Both the position numbers and the translations under genes were made by a program. This document shows, piece by piece, positions 1 to 6,058 of a DNA stretch of 6,656 nt (positions within the stretch are counted from its first letter, which is position 1; each line of letters starts with the position of its first letter). Source of the stretch: Oligosphaeraceae bacterium (GTDB lineage Bacteria; Verrucomicrobiota; Lentisphaeria; Oligosphaerales; Oligosphaeraceae); assembly GCA_012515455.1 (NCBI GenBank), contig JAAYYJ010000417.1, positions 1-6,656 on the forward strand, in the 5' to 3' direction. The notes under the pieces are model-generated. The model was not told where the DNA came from, did not search any database, and was given only the letters and a program-made list of their open reading frames with translations.

Positions 1-397
1 AGGAGACATGAAAGAGCATCAGCTTGACCAGTCCGCTGTCGGCCACCTCATCCAGAAAAGCCGCCATGCTGGCGGAACGAAGATCATAGCCGTGATAATC
101 GGGATGGACCTTCACGCCCCGAAAACGGGGATTGCTCTGCAGCAGCGACAAATCCTGGCGCGACTCCGGGAACAACGGATTGACCACCACGTAGCCTAGG
201 AAACGCTGGCTCTGCCGCAGCACTGCATCAAGCTCGGCATTTCCTTCCCGGACATCGTACATTATGGCCCGTGCGGACGAGAGGCAAAGCAGATCAATGC
301 CGGCCTGCTGGCAACATTCTTCCAGCCTGGCAGCATCTGCCCGCCAGAACGGTGCGAAGTTGATATTCCCCAAGTGTCCGTGCACATCGATAATCAC
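1..397 (-). CDS. Amidohydrolase family protein (Amidohydro_2 / COG2159 type), N-terminal part, runs off the left edge
   Basis: This is the first 132 codons of a metal-dependent hydrolase of the amidohydrolase superfamily; the C-terminal part lies outside the window. Seen: the protein opens with VIIDVHGHLG, the HxH metal ligands (His6, His8) at the end of the first beta strand. It continues with a helix rich in Glu and Cys, the strand GYVVVNP (68-74), and GVKVHPDYHGYD (94-105), which matches the G-[IV]-K-x-H-P strand of Amidohydro_2 enzymes. A further strand ends in LFHVS with His130, the likely next metal ligand. Start choice: GTG at 397 has an in-frame TGA two codons upstream and a GGGAG Shine-Dalgarno element 8 bases before it, so no longer start is possible. 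Known of the family: cytoplasmic TIM-barrel hydrolases or decarboxylases using Zn or a similar metal. The substrate cannot be told from this fragment. It is divergent from the NUDIX gene. Family call is fairly sure; function is not. Confidence 0.85.
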   Translation of the reverse strand, partial: MIIDVHGHLGNINFAPFWRADAARLEECCQQAGIDLLCLSSARAIMYDVREGNAELDAVLRQSQRFLGYVVVNPLFPESRQDLSLLQSNPRFRGVKVHPDYHGYDLRSASMAAFLDEVADSGLVKLMLFHVS

Positions 398-405
398 GAA
401 TCACG

Positions 406-410
406 CTCCC
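406..410 (-). promoter_or_regulatory. Ribosome binding site of the amidohydrolase gene
   Basis: On the minus strand GGGAG lies 8 bases before the GTG codon at 397. Together with the in-frame stop just upstream of that GTG it fixes the start codon, which is not ATG. Confidence 0.6.
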
Positions 411-426
411 GGCAGCCGCAGCTGCA

Positions 427-444
427 AAAATCAGCGCTGATTTT
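427..444. promoter_or_regulatory. Perfect 18-bp palindrome, candidate operator of the amidohydrolase gene
   Basis: AAAATCAGCGCTGATTTT reads identically on both strands. It lies 30 bases upstream of the amidohydrolase GTG codon, just downstream of the promoter-like boxes proposed for that gene. Perfect symmetry without a spacer is typical of a binding site for a dimeric helix-turn-helix repressor. As RNA it could only form a 7-bp stem with a GCGC loop. No run of U beyond five follows, so a terminator is less likely. The regulator is not in the window. The operator role is an inference. Confidence 0.5.
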
Positions 445-457
445 CAGGTAAAATCCA

Positions 458-491
458 AGCATAAATTAGTGAAAACTGTATTTCTATACAA
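458..491 (-). promoter_or_regulatory. Possible sigma-70-like promoter of the amidohydrolase gene
   Basis: Two overlapping readings are possible on the minus strand. One is TAGAAA (486-481), 17 bases, then TATGCT (463-458), each 4 of 6 to consensus. The other is TTGTAT (491-486), 17 bases, then TAATTT (468-463). Either would place the transcript start near 450, directly before the 427-444 palindrome. Matches are weak and the area is AT-rich, so chance hits are easy. Confidence 0.3.
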
Positions 492-628
492 TAAATCACG
501 GTGCGGGCTTTATCAAGTGCGCGGGAGTTTTTTTTAGCATTTTACCGGCAGATTATTTTACCCCGGATTTTGTTGACCGGTCGGGAGCCCAGGCTGGTCT
601 TTTTGCAAATATCTAAAAAACTCTATTA

Positions 629-659
629 TTCAGTGGTTAAACTGCAAAGCTGGTATTAT
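629..659 (+). promoter_or_regulatory. Possible promoter of the NUDIX gene (extended -10)
   Basis: TGGTATTAT at 651-659 is an extended -10 element: TG, one base, then a hexamer matching TATAAT in 5 of 6. The best upstream -35 is poor (TTCAGT at 629-634, spacing 19), which extended -10 promoters tolerate. It would start transcription near 666 and give the NUDIX gene a leader of about 170 bases. Confidence 0.3.
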
Positions 660-680
660 AGTTATAAAGGTTACCGATTC

Positions 681-811
681 CTGCTCTGCCTGAGCAGAAC
701 CGCCTCTGCAGCGCGCAGGAAGTTGCAATCGTTACCTGTGACCTGCCAGCCGGATGCAACCTGCAATGCTGTTACAGGCACTGGGCAGATTTGCAGCCGT
801 CTGGTGGCTGC
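681..811 (+). promoter_or_regulatory. Hairpin-rich leader of the NUDIX gene
   Basis: Three potential stem-loops follow each other. CTGCTC (681-686) pairs with GAGCAG (692-697) around a 5-base loop. CCTGTGAC (735-742) pairs with GTTACAGG (771-778) with one G-U pair around a 28-base loop. GCAGCC (793-798) pairs perfectly with GGCTGC (806-811) around a 7-base loop and ends 24 bases before the NUDIX ATG. An imperfect direct repeat, TGCAATCGTTAC (724-735) and TGCAATGCTGTTAC (763-776), overlaps the middle stem. I recognise no riboswitch class. Whether these fold, or matter, is not shown. Confidence 0.3.
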
Positions 812-835
812 TCTATTAATTTACCAGCGGAAGAT

Positions 836-1402
836 ATGAAACCAGCAGTATTTCGTCAGGAGACCCTCTCGGAGGGGAAATTTTTACGTCTGGAATTGCT
901 GCAGTACCGGGATTGTTCCGGTCGGGCTCGCAGTTGGGAAGCCGTCCAGCGCTGTACTCTGCCTCAGGTGGTAGTCATCATCGCCACCCTGCGACCGTCC
1001 GGCGAGATACTGCTGATCCGGCAATTTCGTCCGCCCGTCAATGCCTTCGTGCTGGAATTTCCGGCCGGGCTAGTCGATCCAGGCGAGAGCGTCTCCGAGG
1101 CTGCCAGGCGCGAGCTGCAGGAAGAGACTGGCTACAGCGGTCAGGTTGACTGGCAGTCCTCCCCCGGTGCCAGTTCGGCCGGTCTGACTGGCGAGCTGCT
1201 GACCAATGTGATAATGACGGTTGAGCAAAGTTGCCTTGAGAACCAGCACCCCTGCCAGAATCTGCAGGACGGTGAGGAAATTGCGGTTTTTCAGTGCCTG
1301 CCTGCCGCCCTGCCGGAATTTTTCCAGCAGCAGCTTGCCGGCGGTGCAGTCCTTGACAGCCGTCTGTCGGCCTGGGCTTGTGCGCAAGGGCTGCGCTGGT
1401 GA
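836..1402 (+). CDS. NUDIX hydrolase, ADP-ribose pyrophosphatase-like
   Basis: This 188-residue cytoplasmic enzyme should hydrolyse a nucleoside diphosphate linked to another group, most likely ADP-ribose to AMP and ribose 5-phosphate (family knowledge). Seen: a complete Nudix box begins at Gly78 and follows G-x5-E-x7-R-E-L-x-E-E-x-G-Y without a mismatch: Glu84, Arg92, Glu93, Glu96, Glu97 and Gly99. These Glu residues bind the catalytic Mg. Before it lie the central strand VVVIIATLRPSGEILLIRQF (45-64) and the E-F-P-A-G turn (74-78), both typical of the NudF/ADPRase branch. The acidic DGEE (145-148) fits the late loop carrying a catalytic Glu. Length is usual for the branch. Start: ATG at 836 gives the usual N-terminus (MKPAVFRQETLSEGKF); GGAAG lies only 2 bases before it, which is close. 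A TTG at 791 in the same frame is possible but unlikely. The exact substrate is not settled. Confidence 0.88.
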   Translation: MKPAVFRQETLSEGKFLRLELLQYRDCSGRARSWEAVQRCTLPQVVVIIATLRPSGEILLIRQFRPPVNAFVLEFPAGLVDPGESVSEAARRELQEETGYSGQVDWQSSPGASSAGLTGELLTNVIMTVEQSCLENQHPCQNLQDGEEIAVFQCLPAALPEFFQQQLAGGAVLDSRLSAWACAQGLRW

Positions 1403-1406
1403 GAGC

Positions 1407-1429
1407 GGGGGGAATGCTTTTCGCCCCCC
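1407..1429 (+). other. G6/C6 stem-loop in the gap between the NUDIX and ligase genes
   Basis: GGGGGG (1407-1412) can pair with CCCCCC (1424-1429) around an 11-base loop, AATGCTTTTCG. It starts 4 bases after the NUDIX stop codon. No T run follows, so it is not a classical terminator; it could stabilise the upstream message or limit read-through. The loop contains the ATG at 1414, an alternative start for the next gene, and the stem would tend to hide it. This favours the later ATG at 1477. Confidence 0.4.
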
Positions 1430-1476
1430 ACCGGTCCAGATGCGCCCGCAGAGACAGACCACGAACAAACCACGAC

Positions 1477-4400
1477 ATGCATAAAAATTCTACCCCTGGC
1501 CAGAATCATTCCTCGAGTCATCGGCATCGGCAGCATCACCACCGCTGGCCGTCCCTAGGGAAAAAATATATCCACCGTTATGCCCCTGGTTTTGCCCAGA
1601 CACCGTACTGGGGTGCTCTGGCGGCCCTGATTCTGCTGCCGCTTTTTTATCAAGGCGGTGTATTTGTCTGGCTGCCTGCAGCCTTTGCGACCATGGCCAT
1701 GCTGTATGCGCTCTGGCTGCTGGCATTAAGCCTGCGGGCTCCCGGCACCCCGACCCCCTGTTGGCATCCGGTGCTGCTGCTGCCCGGCGGGCTGCTGCTG
1801 CTAGGTATGCTGCAGTTGCTGCCGGCAGGGAAACTCTGCGGTTATCTCTCGCCGTTATCCTGGCGGTGCTGGGAGTCTTTCAATGCCTGCGGCCTGGGAC
1901 CAGTGCTGCCGCGACTGAGCATTTCGCCCGAGGGCACCTGGTCGCGTTGCGGGCTGCTGCTGCTCTGCGGGCTGCTGCTGCTGCTGCTGCTGAGTTATTC
2001 CCGCAGCCGGGCAAGACTGCGCCTGACCATGGGGGCGATAGTACTCTCGGCGTTCGCCAATGCACTGCTGTCTTTCTGGGATTTCTTCTCTCAGCCGGCC
2101 GGGCAGACGGAGATTCTCAGCGGTTCCTTCTTGAACCGCAATCACTTCGCATTCATGATGACGATGGGTATTTTTGCCGCCTGTGCCTTGCTGGCGGTGA
2201 TCCGGGCAGCCAAGCATCAGTCACGCAGTTTCGGTGAAAACAGCCTCTGGCCGAAGATGGTTCTGCCCCTGGCGTTCCTGGCCTTCATCAGCGCCATTGC
2301 ACAAGTATTGAGTTTATCCCGCGGGGCCTTCCTCTCCACGGTCTCGGTGCTGCTGCTGTTCTGGGCCGGCTGGCTGATTACCGATCTCCGCCGCAAAGGT
2401 GAGGGGCAGCGCTTCCCCGCGCTGCCTGTCCTGCTGGGGGTCGCGCTGCTGTTCGCTTTGCAGAGCGGCCTGAGCATGCTCATAGAACGCTATAAAACCC
2501 TGCTGGCAAATGAGCGTTTCACCAGCGACACCCGCTGGCAGGTCTGGGAGCTCAGCACCCGGCTGATCCGCGAGGCCGGCTGGGGCGGGGTCGGGCTGGG
2601 AGCGTATGGCGATGCTATACAGCGCTATGAGTATGGACTTTTCCCCGATGCGATGATTGGCCATGCCCACAACGACTGGCTGGAATTGACCGCTGAGGCA
2701 GGCCTGCCGGCGGCCATGCTGCTGCTGCTGCTGCTGGGATGGCTAGCGGTCAAGGTCAGCCGGCAAATCTGGCGCCAACCTGACCCGACGTTGCGCTGGC
2801 TCGGGCTGGGCGCACTGTCGACCCTGCTGGCGCTGGCGGTGCACGAGTGTTTCGACTACAACCTGCAGGCTATGCCGAATGCGCTGCTGTTCACCGCTGT
2901 CCTGGCGGTCTTCTGCCTCTGCGGACGGGCACCTCATTCGGACTATCACGGAGGGGCCTCTGAGCAGTCGCCGCGCTTGGGCTGGCGGTTGCGGGCTGTG
3001 TATCTGCTGCTGGCGTTGCTGGCCATGGGCTGGGCCCTGCCACGGCAGTGCCGGCAGATGGCAGGGGCTATGCAGCACCAGAAACTGCGTGATGGCCTGC
3101 TGGCGGCGCACAATCCCTGGCATCCCAGCAAAAAGGATTTGCAGCGGTTGCTGGGACTGGCGGATTCTGCCGTACGGTCCTTCCCGCATAACGGCATGCT
3201 GCTGCAGCGCCGTGCCACCTGCTGGCTGCAGATGTCTTATCTGGACTGGCCCGCCAACCGGGCTGGGCTGCAGAATGCGCTTTCCGACAGCACCGCGGCC
3301 TGCAGACTTAATCCCGCCAATGCTGATTTCCTGCTCTTCTGCGCCCAACTGCAGGAGAACCACGACCGCGTGAACGGCCAGATTGACGAGGAGCAGCTGC
3401 GCAGCATCTATGCTTTGGCGCGGGCAAGCAGTCCCGGTCTGGCCCAGTTGCGGCTGGACTCGGCTGAGGCTGCCCGACGAGCGTACTGGCGGCAATCGCA
3501 GGACACGCCCGAGAATCGCCGCCGGGCGGAACTGCTGCGGGCGGAAGCGCTGCAGTTGTTCGGTGATTTCATGCATCTCCAGCCGCATTTGGCCAATAAA
3601 TCATTTGCGGCCATACTGGAGCTCACGGCGGACCCGGAGGAGCTGCTGGTGCGTCTGCTGGACAAACCCTCCGCCCACCGAGAGCTGCTGCAGTTTTTCA
3701 CCCGGGCGCAGCATTATCCGCAGGCCTTCAAGCTGCTGGAGCAAATGGACCGCCTTTCTTCCGGGTCTGGTGAGGACCTGCTGTACCGGAAGCAGGAACG
3801 CGCTCGCCTGTTGGCCCTGACTGGCCTCTGGGAAGAGCGTCAGGCGCTGCTGCCGCAACTGTGGCAGACTGCGGCGGCCCTGAAGACAGAGCATCTGCCT
3901 GCCATCCGGCAGCAGATAGATGCCGGGCAGTTCCAGGAAGCCTGGCAGGCGCTGTCTGCTCTCAACCGGCAGGCGCCGACCTGTTATGCCGCTCTGCTGC
4001 TGGAAGCCGAGGCGCTGCTGCTGCTGGGGAAAAACCGGGATGTCGCCAATACCCTGCTGCCCTTCGCATACGCACAAATACCGGCTCCAGGAAATGCGGA
4101 AATAGAGCAGGCGGTTACCCTGCTCGACCATGTGGACGAAGAGCTCTCCAGTGCCAGAAGCCTGCGCGAGCGCTTCCTGCGGGTCGCGCTACGTTGCCTT
4201 CTGGCGGAAGGCAAGGGCGTTTTTTCTCCTGACGACCTGCAATCCTGGGCCAGGCAGCTGCAGCTTCTGGAAGAAGAGATGAGTGACAGCAGCGCCGTCT
4301 TATGGCTGCAAGGTCATCTGGTGCCCTTGTTTGCGGGGCGCCTTGCGGCACTGCGGCGTGATTGGGAGACAGCTGCGGCTGCTTATCGCCGCAGTCTCTC

Positions 4401-4923
4401 CTTGTCCCCCGACAATTTTCTGACCTGGCAATATCTGCAGCAGCTGCCGGCGGAACATTTGACTGAGGCGGAGAGAACCTATTCACTGCTCAGTGCCGGC
4501 GGGTTGCCGGTACAGGCGCTGTTCACCTCTGCATTTGCTTTGTGGCAGGTGCAGGTACGGCCGGAATCGGTCAGCAAGCTGCATCAGCATTGTGAAGCAG
4601 AATACATCTTCCTCTGTCTCGGCGACATCCAGGAAGAAGGCAGAGCCCTGATTACCTTTTCTACTCCCAACGGAGATATCTTCGCCGATACATTATCGGC
4701 TCAGGATTCTGGCCTCTCGATGCTGAATCTGAAGGTCGGAGAATTCATGCGCTGGCGCCGGACCTATCAACCGCTGCTGAGAATGGCGACTAAGGGGCAG
4801 CCCTTGCAATCCTGCGCAATCAACGCCAAAGTTGTGATGCAAAGTCAGCAGCGCAGTACCAACCGCAGTTACAATTCCATCCCCCCGGCAGAATTTGCGG
4901 CGCTGGCAATCAAGCACGATTAA
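1477..4923 (+). CDS. O-antigen ligase/polymerase-like membrane protein (Wzy_C/WaaL superfamily) with large C-terminal TPR region
   Basis: This 1148-residue protein probably joins or polymerises lipid-linked glycan chains at the outer face of the inner membrane (family knowledge). Seen: residues 1-43 are a polar, His-rich tail. Residues 44-521 hold about 12 hydrophobic segments with the family signature motifs: GSFLNRNHFA (216-225), SLSRG (279-283), SDTRWQVWE (350-358) and GHAHNDWLELTAEAGLPA (395-412), where His398 matches the His essential in WaaL-type ligases. From about 522 onward the protein is soluble, helical and rich in Leu and Ala. TPR-like pairs are seen at 555-625, 735-755 and 810-850, and most clearly at 960-990 (RDWETAAAAYRRSLSLSPDN). 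The last 110 residues look strand-rich and unassigned. Start: ATG 1477 has no good Shine-Dalgarno. ATG 1414 would add 21 residues rich in Arg with AGA/CGA codons unlike the rest. Follows the NUDIX gene by 74 bases. Glycan and acceptor are unknown. Confidence 0.8.
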   Translation: MHKNSTPGQNHSSSHRHRQHHHRWPSLGKKYIHRYAPGFAQTPYWGALAALILLPLFYQGGVFVWLPAAFATMAMLYALWLLALSLRAPGTPTPCWHPVLLLPGGLLLLGMLQLLPAGKLCGYLSPLSWRCWESFNACGLGPVLPRLSISPEGTWSRCGLLLLCGLLLLLLLSYSRSRARLRLTMGAIVLSAFANALLSFWDFFSQPAGQTEILSGSFLNRNHFAFMMTMGIFAACALLAVIRAAKHQSRSFGENSLWPKMVLPLAFLAFISAIAQVLSLSRGAFLSTVSVLLLFWAGWLITDLRRKGEGQRFPALPVLLGVALLFALQSGLSMLIERYKTLLANERFTSDTRWQVWELSTRLIREAGWGGVGLGAYGDAIQRYEYGLFPDAMIGHAHNDWLELTAEAGLPAAMLLLLLLGWLAVKVSRQIWRQPDPTLRWLGLGALSTLLALAVHECFDYNLQAMPNALLFTAVLAVFCLCGRAPHSDYHGGASEQSPRLGWRLRAVYLLLALLAMGWALPRQCRQMAGAMQHQKLRDGLLAAHNPWHPSKKDLQRLLGLADSAVRSFPHNGMLLQRRATCWLQMSYLDWPANRAGLQNALSDSTAACRLNPANADFLLFCAQLQENHDRVNGQIDEEQLRSIYALARASSPGLAQLRLDSAEAARRAYWRQSQDTPENRRRAELLRAEALQLFGDFMHLQPHLANKSFAAILELTADPEELLVRLLDKPSAHRELLQFFTRAQHYPQAFKLLEQMDRLSSGSGEDLLYRKQERARLLALTGLWEERQALLPQLWQTAAALKTEHLPAIRQQIDAGQFQEAWQALSALNRQAPTCYAALLLEAEALLLLGKNRDVANTLLPFAYAQIPAPGNAEIEQAVTLLDHVDEELSSARSLRERFLRVALRCLLAEGKGVFSPDDLQSWARQLQLLEEEMSDSSAVLWLQGHLVPLFAGRLAALRRDWETAAAAYRRSLSLSPDNFLTWQYLQQLPAEHLTEAERTYSLLSAGGLPVQALFTSAFALWQVQVRPESVSKLHQHCEAEYIFLCLGDIQEEGRALITFSTPNGDIFADTLSAQDSGLSMLNLKVGEFMRWRRTYQPLLRMATKGQPLQSCAINAKVVMQSQQRSTNRSYNSIPPAEFAALAIKHD
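1972..1992 (+). repeat. (CTG)7 microsatellite in the ligase gene
   Basis: Seven identical CTG codons encode Leu166-172 in a transmembrane segment. An interrupted run of CTG codons also lies just upstream, at 1954-1966. Gain or loss of units would change the length of the segment but not the frame. Confidence 0.9.
2719..2736 (+). repeat. (CTG)6 microsatellite in the ligase gene
   Basis: Six identical CTG codons encode Leu415-420 in the transmembrane segment directly after the HAHNDW motif. It is a second in-frame Leu-codon tract of the same kind as the one at 1972. Confidence 0.9.
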
Positions 4924-4942
4924 CCGCCCTGCCCTGCCGGTT
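4922..4942. terminator. Weak hairpin between the convergent ligase and rhomboid genes
   Basis: AACCG (4922-4926) pairs with CGGTT (4938-4942) around an 11-base loop, CCCTGCCCTGC. On the plus strand two more T follow (TTTT in all). It fills the 20-base gap between the two stop codons, where a shared terminator would be expected. Five pairs and a short U tract make it weak. Confidence 0.3.
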
Positions 4943-4943
4943 T

Positions 4944-5954
4944 TCATCCACCGCTCTGGCCATACCTCCTGGCCAGCACCCACGCCAGAGACAGCGCGAG
5001 AAGCGCCAGGACGCCTGCCGACCATTGCCATGCTCGGGCAAAACAGCCCGGCGGCAGTTTCCGGGCCAGGAATCCGAGCAGCAACCCAGCCAGAAAGCCA
5101 TTGAGATGTCCGCCCAAATCGGTGCCCGGGGCGCTGCCATACAAAGAGAGCATCCCGCAGCCGGCCAGGACGGGCAGCCAGAGATGCACGATGCGAAAAA
5201 CTCCGCGTCCCTGCTGGCGCTGCTGCCATAAGGCCAAGGTGGCAGTGCTGCTGAGAATTCCCAACAACGCGAAGACCATGGTCGAAGCCCCCAGGGCCTG
5301 ATGTTGCGCCTGCGGGAGCAGGCCGGCATTGAGGGCATTTCCGAGTATTCCGGCGGCGAGCATCAACAGCCCCCCCCAACCGGCGCCGAATTCGCTGGCG
5401 ACCAGCGCCAGCAATGCACCGCCCCAGAACATATTATTCAGCAGGTGGGCGTAATCGGCATGCAGGGTCAGTGCGGTCAGACAGCGCCAGCATTGGCCGC
5501 CGCGGATCAGGGCACCATCCCAGACACCGCTGCTGCGCCAGTCTGCCGGGGCATTTTCCACCCAGAGATGGAAGCGCAGCAGGCTGAAGCTGAAAAACAG
5601 GGCCGTGAAGAATCCGGCATCGCTCAAAAATGGCCGGGCCGCCGGGGAGTCCAAGACTGGGGCACGCCGCCAAGCCGCGGTGTTTTTCGCATACAGCTCC
5701 AGTTCAGAGCGGGCTCGTTCGGCAGCCGCAATCGGGATCAGCAGCACTTTCCGGTCCCCCGAATAATCCACCCGGTAGGGGACGCGCTGGGAGGCCAAAG
5801 CAGCCAGCCAGGGCAGGAACAACCGTTCCTGGCTGACCGGCAGGGCGATTTCCCGGGGTTCCTGGGCCGCGACCGCGGGCTCCGGGGCCGCGACTGGGCG
5901 CTCCGGGGCCGCGACCGGGGGCTCCGGGTACTGGAATTCCTGTTTATCGGGCAT
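4944..5954 (-). CDS. Rhomboid family intramembrane serine protease, GlpG-like, with Pro/Ala-rich N-terminal tail
   Basis: This 336-residue inner-membrane protease should cut transmembrane segments of other proteins within the bilayer. Seen: residues 1-37 are a Pro/Ala/Glu tail made of 7-residue repeats. Residues 38-92 resemble the cytoplasmic N-terminal domain of GlpG, including AERARSELELYAKN (78-91). The rhomboid core follows, with CWRCLT (155-160) in the L1 region, HADYAHLLNN (165-174), GASTMVFALLG (222-232) and GGHLNGFLAG (281-290). By alignment of motifs Ser224 and His283 form the catalytic dyad, and His170 and Asn174 help hold the oxyanion. About six core helices are seen plus one extra C-terminal helix (306-327), a 6+1 plan. 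Start: ATG 5954, with AGGGAAG 10 bases upstream. Stop codons of this gene and the ligase lie 20 bases apart. All catalytic residues are present, so it is likely active. Substrates are unknown. Confidence 0.92.
   Translation of the reverse strand: MPDKQEFQYPEPPVAAPERPVAAPEPAVAAQEPREIALPVSQERLFLPWLAALASQRVPYRVDYSGDRKVLLIPIAAAERARSELELYAKNTAAWRRAPVLDSPAARPFLSDAGFFTALFFSFSLLRFHLWVENAPADWRSSGVWDGALIRGGQCWRCLTALTLHADYAHLLNNMFWGGALLALVASEFGAGWGGLLMLAAGILGNALNAGLLPQAQHQALGASTMVFALLGILSSTATLALWQQRQQGRGVFRIVHLWLPVLAGCGMLSLYGSAPGTDLGGHLNGFLAGLLLGFLARKLPPGCFARAWQWSAGVLALLALSLAWVLARRYGQSGG
5859..5928 (-). repeat. 21-bp tandem repeat encoding the Pro/Ala-rich tail of the rhomboid protein
   Basis: About 3.3 copies of a 21-base unit run at 5859-5879, 5880-5900, 5901-5921 and partly 5922-5928. 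In the rhomboid frame they encode PEPPVAA, PERPVAA and PEPAVAA, followed by the degenerate QEPREIA. The unit is a multiple of three, so copy-number change would keep the frame and only alter the length of a flexible cytoplasmic tail. Confidence 0.85.
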
Positions 5955-5969
5955 ATCGCTTCAGCTTCC

Positions 5970-5998
5970 CTGGCCATAGCCATATTCAGGCTGGCCAG
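5970..5998 (-). promoter_or_regulatory. Stem-loop directly upstream of the rhomboid ribosome binding site
   Basis: CTGGCCA (5970-5976) and GCC (5979-5981) can pair with GGC (5989-5991) and TGGCCAG (5992-5998), giving ten pairs with a 2-base bulge and a 7-base loop. On the minus strand the stem ends one base inside the AGGGAAG element (5971-5965) of the rhomboid gene, so folding could affect translation. It is not followed by a U tract. Confidence 0.4.
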
Positions 5999-6012
5999 AT
6001 GCTGCCTTGCCT

Positions 6013-6044
6013 CCTCCGGAAGCATGGCGAGACGCTGCCGGAGG
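6013..6044 (-). other. Stem-loop 14 bases after the CBM9-like gene
   Basis: CCTCCGG (6013-6019) pairs with CCGGAGG (6038-6044). After one mismatch AGC (6021-6023) pairs with GCT (6034-6036), around a 10-base loop. It lies shortly after the TAG at 6061-6059 on the minus strand. No U tract follows, so it is not a standard intrinsic terminator. It could protect the 3' end of the message or divide expression between the two genes. Confidence 0.45.
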
Positions 6045-6058
6045 GGCGGTTCCTGCGG

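Larger units (their letters stand above)
398..835. other. Divergent intergenic region between the amidohydrolase and NUDIX genes
   Basis: This 438-base stretch separates two divergently read genes. It is visibly richer in A and T than the flanking genes, above all at 426-560 and 601-670. It holds the 18-bp palindrome at 427-444, promoter-like boxes for each direction, a run of eight T at 528-535 without a convincing stem before it, and several potential hairpins at 681-811. One open frame (GTG 501 to TGA 839) crosses it, but the frame has no Shine-Dalgarno sequence and no recognisable family, so I do not call it a gene. I see no tRNA and no known riboswitch. Confidence 0.7.

Noticed and set aside
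573..604. Terminator-like GACC...GGTC followed by five T in the intergenic region
   Set aside because: Only four pairs close a long interior with no stable stem, so it is too weak to call.
1378..1476. Longer ligase start at TTG 1378 or ATG 1414
   Set aside because: TTG 1378 would overlap the NUDIX gene. ATG 1414 sits in the loop of a G6/C6 hairpin and adds an Arg-rich stretch with codons unlike the rest of the gene. ATG 1414 remains possible.
2743..3588. 281-codon open frame on the minus strand opposite the ligase gene
   Set aside because: It lies wholly within a gene with clear family motifs, has Gln/Arg-rich low-complexity content typical of an antisense shadow of a CTG- and GCC-rich gene, and shows no known domain.
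4693..5379. 228-codon minus-strand frame overlapping the ends of both the ligase and rhomboid genes
   Set aside because: It is out of frame with the rhomboid gene and crosses two well-supported coding ends; no recognisable domain.
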